Below, in pieces: positions 58,477-64,000 of a stretch of 64,000 nucleotides of DNA. Positions within the stretch are counted from its first letter, which is position 1. Every line of letters starts with the position of its first letter. The DNA comes from Breviolum minutum Mf 1.05b.01 (taxonomy: Eukaryota > Sar > Dinophyceae > Suessiales > Symbiodiniaceae), in contig DF239206.1 in the NCBI GenBank assembly GCA_000507305.1, positions 39,370-103,369 of the forward strand, given 5' to 3'. Below the pieces are notes generated by a model. The model had not been told where the DNA came from and ran no database searches. It worked only from the letters and a program-made list of their open reading frames with translations. Both the position numbers and the translations under genes were made by a program.

Positions 58477-58581
58477 GTCAGAGTTTCAAATCAGTTCTTG
58501 AAGATTGGACGTACGATGTGTGGATCATCACCGTGGATGAATGCGTCTGTGAGCCATCGTTTAATGCTCCGGGGGCCACGT
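58477..58581 (+). CDS. candidate exon, unidentified
   Basis: After CTGGTGTCAG the frame reads SFKSVLEDWTYDVWIITVDE then CVCEPSFNAPGA, ending at GTAGAA. Trp- and Cys-containing and strongly protein-like. A second stretch near 58805-58900 is open on both strands (plus: EVAAIPSRVEVRHAEYVGRL). Confidence 0.4.
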
Positions 58582-59079
58582 AGAATGGAGGCGATCTCAC
58601 GTAGCGTGTGTGGCGATGCAAAAAGTGTTGGCAAGCCTTTTGTGCTGCAACGGATGATTCAAATGAAATACTACTTGATTAATGGATCTAATCGTTGGGA
58701 GTTGGCTTTTGATCATCAAAATTTTTGCTCATGCAGCGGAGACAAATGGTCTCAAATATTAGACATCCAGGACATCCATACCAAACCTTCTGCTGGTCCA
58801 ATGCATTAAACTGAGGTGGCAGCAATCCCCAGCAGAGTTGAAGTTCGCCATGCAGAATATGTTGGGAGACTTGGAATGGGCATGACAGAGGTGAAATGGA
58901 GAAGGCCGAGCATTTGCAGAAGTTCACCATGAGATCTAGGGTGTTGTCAACAAGGATGAGATGGGACAACATGTTTGATCGAATAGAAGTAGTAGTTGCA
59001 TGAACAAACTCTATATTAATCATTTTGTACCGTGCGCACATTTGTTATGGGAAGATACTGTAGCAGTACAATTACGACG

Positions 59080-59321
59080 AAGAAGAAGAGGAAGAAGAAG
59101 AGGACAAAACATAATGATGATGATGAACAAGAAGAAGAAGAAGACGAAGAAGAAGAAGAAGAAGAAGAAGGAGATGAAGATGAAGATGAAGATGAAGATG
59201 AAGATGAGGATGAGGATGAGGATGAGGATGAGGATGAGGATGACGATGAGGAAGGGGATGAGGATGAGGATGAGGATGAGGATGAGGATGAGGATGAGGA
59301 TGAGGATGAGGATGAGGATGG

Positions 59322-59382
<61 letters not shown>

Positions 59383-59409
59383 NGAGGATGAGGATGAGGA
59401 TGAGGATGG

Positions 59410-59472
<63 letters not shown>

Positions 59473-59473
59473 C

Positions 59474-59516
<43 letters not shown>
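59080..59516 (+). repeat. compound satellite (GAA)n-(GATGAG)n-(GAT)n with unresolved base
   Basis: GAA/GAAGAC units (59080-59170) pass into GATGAA, then GATGAG (about 59207-59318), then GAT (to 59382), a single N at 59383, GAGGAT units and GAT again to 59516. Open in several frames as poly-acidic or poly-Ser/His strings purely because of its unit. Like the 5 kb array, its length is not reliable. Confidence 0.95.
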
Positions 59517-59519
59517 CGT

Positions 59520-61150
59520 ATTCATTCTCAAGTCTGTAGTAGCGGTTTATTGGTGATTGAGAGCCGTTTTACCGTCGGGGAGCCCCCACAGGAATCGCTT
59601 CACCTCGCTTATTACTTCTGTTCTCATGGCCAATTGTCGGGACAAGGCTGGGGATGATGCTTGTTGACTGTTAAGAAATCTCCTCTGAGGGACCAAAGCA
59701 CGACACAGGTACTGCAGCAAACAATCACAGCTTCAACTATGATTCCGCAGCAGTTTTGAGTCAGCAACGATTTCGATTCCTTTCATGTGGCATTATAAGG
59801 AATGAGAAGAAATACCTTAAACATTTAAACATTAACATAACATTAACAACTTTTCGACTTATTATACACTCTTTGGCAGCCATGGCCTTTACACTTCAAA
59901 GAACCCACAAAGCTGAATTATAACTCAGCTCCACTCCAGAACCTTCAAGTATGAAACAAGGCTTCAGATAGGCAGAGTGGTTGGGTAGGAGCCAACCCCT
60001 CACGATATGGTTGAGTGACTCTGCCTCAGGCGACCTGCCTTGCTGGGCTGAGTGATGGCACGGTCGGTGCGCCACTTTTTTTTTCCGCAGTTTGAACTAT
60101 GCCAGGTGGGATGTCACTTGCAATTGAGATGAGATAATACCAAAAAATATACGAAAATATGTCATGCAGTGGAGACTTGTTGTCCACCCTTTTGAATTTT
60201 GATGCCGAGATTTGCTATTTCCAATTTCCAATTTGACAGGTATCCTACCCTTCAAAGCTGAAAGGGGCAATGCTGGGCGGGCAGTGCCGATGGCTTGCTT
60301 AAGCTTCAGCTAGATGTTTGGGCATGGGGGACGGGAAGGTGATATCCGTGATATCCGTAAAGGGTGGGCTGAGTCAGTCGGCGCATGTCGGTGCTAATGT
60401 AGCAATGAACCGTCAGGATTCCACAACAGACCGCAACCTACTATGCAACATTGTTTTGCAAGCACACCTAGGCGGATCTATGACATTTGTGATAGTTGAA
60501 CGCTGGATTCGCTTTGTTTTTACAGCCTGGAGAGCATCATGGTATCAGCATGGTGCCAACATGTCTTCATTAATTTGCTTGTAGAGCAGATGTGTTTCTC
60601 TCCTGGGCACTGACCATTTGTATCCGTCCACATCCGTCCCCTTGGCCCCGGGGCACCGACTTTAAAGGTGACCCCTTCATAGAGCATGGAGGGGGGTGGG
60701 GGGAATTTTGCTAAATTAAAGGTACCTAGGGTGGATGAAGAGTACTAGAGAAATGACATGTTTTAGGTTTGCATTGCACTCCATGTTAACTCGGATTGTA
60801 CTTGAACACCCAAAAATGTGAGATTACATTTTGATATGTGTTATTCCCATGCTGATGATTTTATGTAGATCAGGGATTTGGGGCGGTTTCCCTCTCCTGA
60901 GAAAATGACGAGTTTTAATGTAAATTGCATTTTTGAGGTCCCCCAGGGTTCATGGCAGTCGTGATGTAATAGCATATAGACTTATTTGATGTTATTTTTA
61001 TTGATAATGATTATGTACACACTATAAACACGATGGAGACAAGAGTTTTGTTCGGGAGGTTTTTCCATTGCATGTGGTTGGGTAGCTTGGCCAGCCCACA
61101 CGAAGCCTCCAGCCAGGAGACTATTTTGCCCTTGCTGACACACACAGCAG
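59520..61150. other. no convincing gene
   Basis: Only short frames. A plus frame at 60318-60584 lacks splice signals and recognisable motifs. Confidence 0.5.
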
Positions 61151-61158
61151 CAGCTCCT

Positions 61159-61730
61159 TGGCAAATCTTGACACAAGGACCTTCCAGCAGTCCATTTTTG
61201 CCAAAGTCCTTCAGTTATTCCCTACTTCCATGTTGGCAATGCACATGGTAGGATTTTTCTTATGCAGCCACTTTGCTACCAGCAATCCATGCCAGATCAT
61301 CGTAGGTGCATTTATACATGGAATTTATATGATAGGGCAGTTGAATTCGTCTGGTTTTGTCCCTGTTTCGCGCATGTTTGATGGGTGTTTCACAACATCA
61401 TCCTTACAACACATGCCTGAGGTCGTGGCTTTGGCCCTCGATGAGAGTGAGCAATGGCTCTTTTCCGCAAGTGCGGACAAGGTTGGAAAACACTCATCCA
61501 GGGATACATGTGGATACCTACATAACACTCATGCCGCGAAAGATGGTTGTCGATTCTGAAGATCGTTTCCTACAAAAGCCAGAGGAATTCCATTGTCATC
61601 ATTCCTTTTATTTTGCATTTGCTGTGGGAGATTGTGGCAGGCCATCAAAGTCTATGACTTAAAGTACCAACGCATTCAGTGCGAGGCCTTTGGATCAACA
61701 TTTGGGGGAAACCTGAGTCGTTTTCCACAT
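61159..61730 (+). CDS. WD40-repeat protein, exons
   Basis: 61422-61481 follows ATGCCTGAG|G and reads VVALALDESEQWLFSASADK, ending at GTTGGA in phase 0. 61641 onwards follows GATTGTGGCAG|G and reads AIKVYDLKYQRIQCEAFG. Together they form one WD40 blade (v-alalde...wLfSasaDk-aIkVyDL), with Asp in place of Trp-Asp at the usual end. An upstream exon, about 61159-61245, reads ANLDTRTFQQSIFAKVLQLF then PTSMLAMHM before GTAGGA. WD40 propellers are protein-binding scaffolds. Only one blade is recognisable, so the full protein is larger. The end of the 61641 exon is uncertain (GTCATA after 61730, or an earlier GC donor). Confidence 0.6.
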
Positions 61731-61875
61731 GTCATAGTGTTCGTTTCCCCTTTTTGCATGGTATGTCGGACATGATTATTGCGATTATTGTATCCAAACA
61801 GACATGGAGGATGGAGGGGTACTTGAGAAATTATGGATGTTTTGGTGCCTTCACAACAGCACAGGTGCAGGTGCC

Positions 61876-62060
61876 AGCGCCTGCAACACACATGATTCAC
61901 TGCCAGGAGGGGAAGTGGTGGAACACGGTTGTAGGATGGTAACGGTGTCAAAATGAGATCATTGAAGACATTTGAAGACTGGAAGAGCAGGGCAACAAAT
62001 GAAGCTGTGAAGAGAGCTGTGCACGTCAGTGTCGAGCATGTGCCTTTTGGCCAAAATTTG
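61876..62060 (+). CDS. candidate exons after the WD40 exons
   Basis: After CAGGTGCAG|G one frame reads ASACNTHDSLPGGEVVEHGC. From 61953 a second reads MRSLKTFEDWKSRATNEAVK then RAVHVSVEHVPFGQ. Two frames compete and no join is secure. Confidence 0.3.
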
Positions 62061-62291
62061 GCTCCAGCGAACCTTTGGATCCTTTTGCCACAAGCGTTAT
62101 TTTTCCAAGGCTTGGTCCGTCATGTTGTGAGCTGCACCCCTTGGCAATGCAAAAAGGCGGTAATCGTGATCAAGTGTGACCAGAGGGCCCCATCGTATTC
62201 AGACATTGGCCCTTCCAATTATAAGATATATGCTCCTTCTTTCATCTCTCTAACAACTTCCCTACATTTGTTGTTTCCTGCTCACCAGGGT

Positions 62292-62391
62292 ATGCGCCGC
62301 ACTGCGCTTTGGGCAGCTGTGTTGGTACCCCTAGTGACTGCAGAGGCCGCCTGCTGGGTGGGGAATGACGCTTGGTTTTGGCGTGCGATCT
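62292..62391 (+). CDS. signal-peptide exon, start of an unidentified secreted protein
   Basis: The ATG at 62292 opens MRRTALWAAVLVPLVTAEAA then CWVGNDAWFWR: two Arg, a hydrophobic core of about 12 residues and an Ala-x-Ala cleavage site. A stop follows at about 62391 unless spliced. There is no recognisable leader relic. Confidence 0.45.
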
Positions 62392-62645
62392 GAGAGATCT
62401 GAGAGTTTTGGCGTGCCTGGCGTGCCAGGTTGAGGCCATACCTGCAGATGAATGTGATGAAGATCCTCATTCCTGTGCTTTGCAGCTTGGAATGCACGCA
62501 TGATGTCGTGGTTACGGTCCTTGTCGTGGTCGTGGTTGTTGTTGTGGTTATTGTGGTTGTGGCTTGTGGACAAGATGGTGAACATTCTTTGGTAGGGTTA
62601 GCGTATTTTTTTGGTATTGTTCTTTTTGTTTTCTTTGTTCAACAG

Positions 62646-62830
62646 ACCAAAAAAGTCCGAAGCCACAGGAGCGCTCTGCAGTTGAAGACAGAGAAGGAAC
62701 CCCTCGCGGGAACCTTTTCGGTGACCCTGGCCTCGGAGGATTCCCGGAACGGGAGGGGAAAAAGGATGAGGGGTCAAGTGGTTCCACATCCAGCCCTGGA
62801 TGGATCGATGCTTGTAGCAACATCTTGTTT
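62646..62830 (+). CDS. disordered-linker exon, unidentified
   Basis: After GTTCAACAG the frame reads QKSPKPQERSAVEDREGTPR, GNLFGDPGLGGFPEREGKKD then EGSSGSTSSPGWIDACSNI. Charged, Gly/Ser/Pro-rich. This frame is preferred over the overlapping longer frame that runs through the GTGGTT repeat at about 62505-62570 (poly-Val). Possibly joined to the signal-peptide exon upstream. Confidence 0.45.
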
Positions 62831-63339
62831 GTGCGGGCAGCCTTTTGCGGGAAGCTACAATTTATCTGGTTCAGTGTCTATGTCAGGTCAATTTTTTTGT
62901 TGTTCGTGCTTTTGGAGCAAAGCTTCTGCCATCCGCATCCAGTGCAGATGGCGCCTCAGGACGCTCTGGGTCGCAGCAGCGCTTTGCAGGTATCAGTTGC
63001 AGTTCCAACACTTCCCCAGAATAGTTCTTACATAAGGAAAACATAAGGGACATTAAACCCAGAAACCATGAGAAATCGATCGTCCCACCAAGTCGTCATA
63101 TAGAGTCTTAGCATGTCTTGGCTATTTGCATCTCTTTGCTTCTTGTACTCTGTAATTCTTAGAATCTAATATCACTATACTTTTCTGGGATGTTTCTTGG
63201 CCATCGCAGTTGTTCAGAAGTAACATGAGCATTTACATGTTATTTACCATATATACCATGATGTTGCATTACACACCACTTCAGAGCTGAAGATCAACAT
63301 GAATCTTCTGGGTTCCAACTGTAGACTCACTATGACTCC

Positions 63340-63832
63340 AAAATGTGTTTAGTTGGGCAGTTGGGCAGGCAAGAATGCCGCAGCACGAAAGCATTGTGGC
63401 CACCTTGCAACATGATGCAGGTGGTCCTGTGATTTATTCTGGTTTCCTGAGCCGTTTTTTTTGTGGCAAAAACTGGCTCTTCATCAGCTGCCAGGTCAAG
63501 AAACTTCCCAGCTCAGGTGCTTTGGTGGTTGGCCATTTTACTAATGGGGGCTGATGCTTCAGTTGAGGTTACTTGTGCTGGGTGGCACCATTTTTGCTGT
63601 ATTCATGGTCAGGTTGGCGGCCTGCTGCCAATGCGCTTCTGGTGACATTGGCTTTTCAGCCACCGGTCAGTGTGGTTTTTGCACCTTAGACCAATTGGAG
63701 CGGTGCGACAGGTAGGTCACGAGTAGGGACTTGATACCAAGCTGGTTGCATGTAAGGTCAAGGGAAGCTGGCCTTGAAAACTTCAGCTCCAAGCGAATGT
63801 ACAAAGATGCTTGGCTTGGGGCATCCTGTCAA
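63340..63832 (+). CDS. candidate exons, unidentified
   Basis: About 63370-63418 reads PQHESIVATLQHDA. 63757-63832 follows CATGTAAG|G and reads SREAGLENFSSKRMYKDAWL then GASCQ, ending at GTAGCA. The second is a good splice-flanked exon. The gene probably runs off the window. Confidence 0.4.
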
Positions 63833-64000
63833 GTAGCAGGATGTGTTGAATGGACGGGACAGGGATATGCCCCTCAAAGCAGATTGGAAAGCATGTATTT
63901 GAGAGTTGAGCAAAAGGTCCATGAAAGGGGTTTCCTTTGCGTAAGCCTTTGGGTATGCAATTAACAGTCTCGGCTAAAGTTTTTTTCTGAAATGGCGAAA

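Noticed and set aside
59016-59657. Poly-acidic, poly-Met and poly-Ser/His open frames on both strands
   Set aside because: Products of GAT/GAG repeats with an unresolved base. No gene.
62430-63035. 201-codon frame with a poly-valine run
   Set aside because: The run comes from a GTGGTT repeat, and a different frame in its second half has much better protein character.
1-64000. tRNA, rRNA, CRISPR arrays, bacterial operons
   Set aside because: Looked for by eye. No cloverleaf with conserved boxes, no spaced direct repeats and no ribosome-binding-site-led gene series were seen.

Overview
The window looks like nuclear DNA of a dinoflagellate, most likely a Symbiodiniaceae-type (Suessiales) genome. 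That call rests on four things seen in the sequence. (1) Coding sequence is broken into very short exons (23-90 nt) joined by introns that often begin with GC or GA instead of GT, and the base after the acceptor AG is nearly always G. (2) Two intron-poor genes are preceded by copies of the 3' end of the dinoflagellate spliced leader (TTGGCTCAAG), one of them in tandem, as expected for genes re-inserted from trans-spliced cDNA. (3) The retrotransposon relics resemble LINEs I associate with Symbiodiniaceae. (4) Secreted-protein start regions carry the ...LQT motif common in these algae. Species cannot be named from sequence alone.

Layout. 0.4-14.7 kb: many plus-strand candidate exons of one or more unidentified genes, interrupted by a large ATG/GGAT satellite (4.73-5.31 kb). 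15.9-22.8 kb: a class III nucleotidyl cyclase gene, reconstructed exon by exon with an intact catalytic core. 23.1-26.4 kb: candidate exons of an unidentified plus-strand gene. 26.4-37.7 kb: an 11 kb stretch with no convincing host gene, holding a MITE-like element and a LINE inserted antisense into another LINE. 37.8-39.3 kb: an intronless three-MA3-domain (PDCD4-like) gene. 42.2-43.1 kb: an intronless secreted sulfotransferase-like gene. 43.5-50.5 kb: scattered candidate exons. 51.0-52.6 kb: a PX-domain gene. 53.2-57.9 kb: a multi-exon unidentified gene. 59.1-59.5 kb: a second satellite with an unresolved base. 61.2-61.7 kb: WD40-repeat exons. 62.3 kb: a signal-peptide exon.

How the genes might fit together: the cyclase, PX and WD40 genes are signalling or trafficking components, MA3 proteins regulate translation, and the sulfotransferase is secretory. 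Dinoflagellate neighbours are not normally co-regulated in operons, so no joint pathway is claimed. All exon boundaries are manual calls from splice motifs and reading phase. Where two frames are open I say so.
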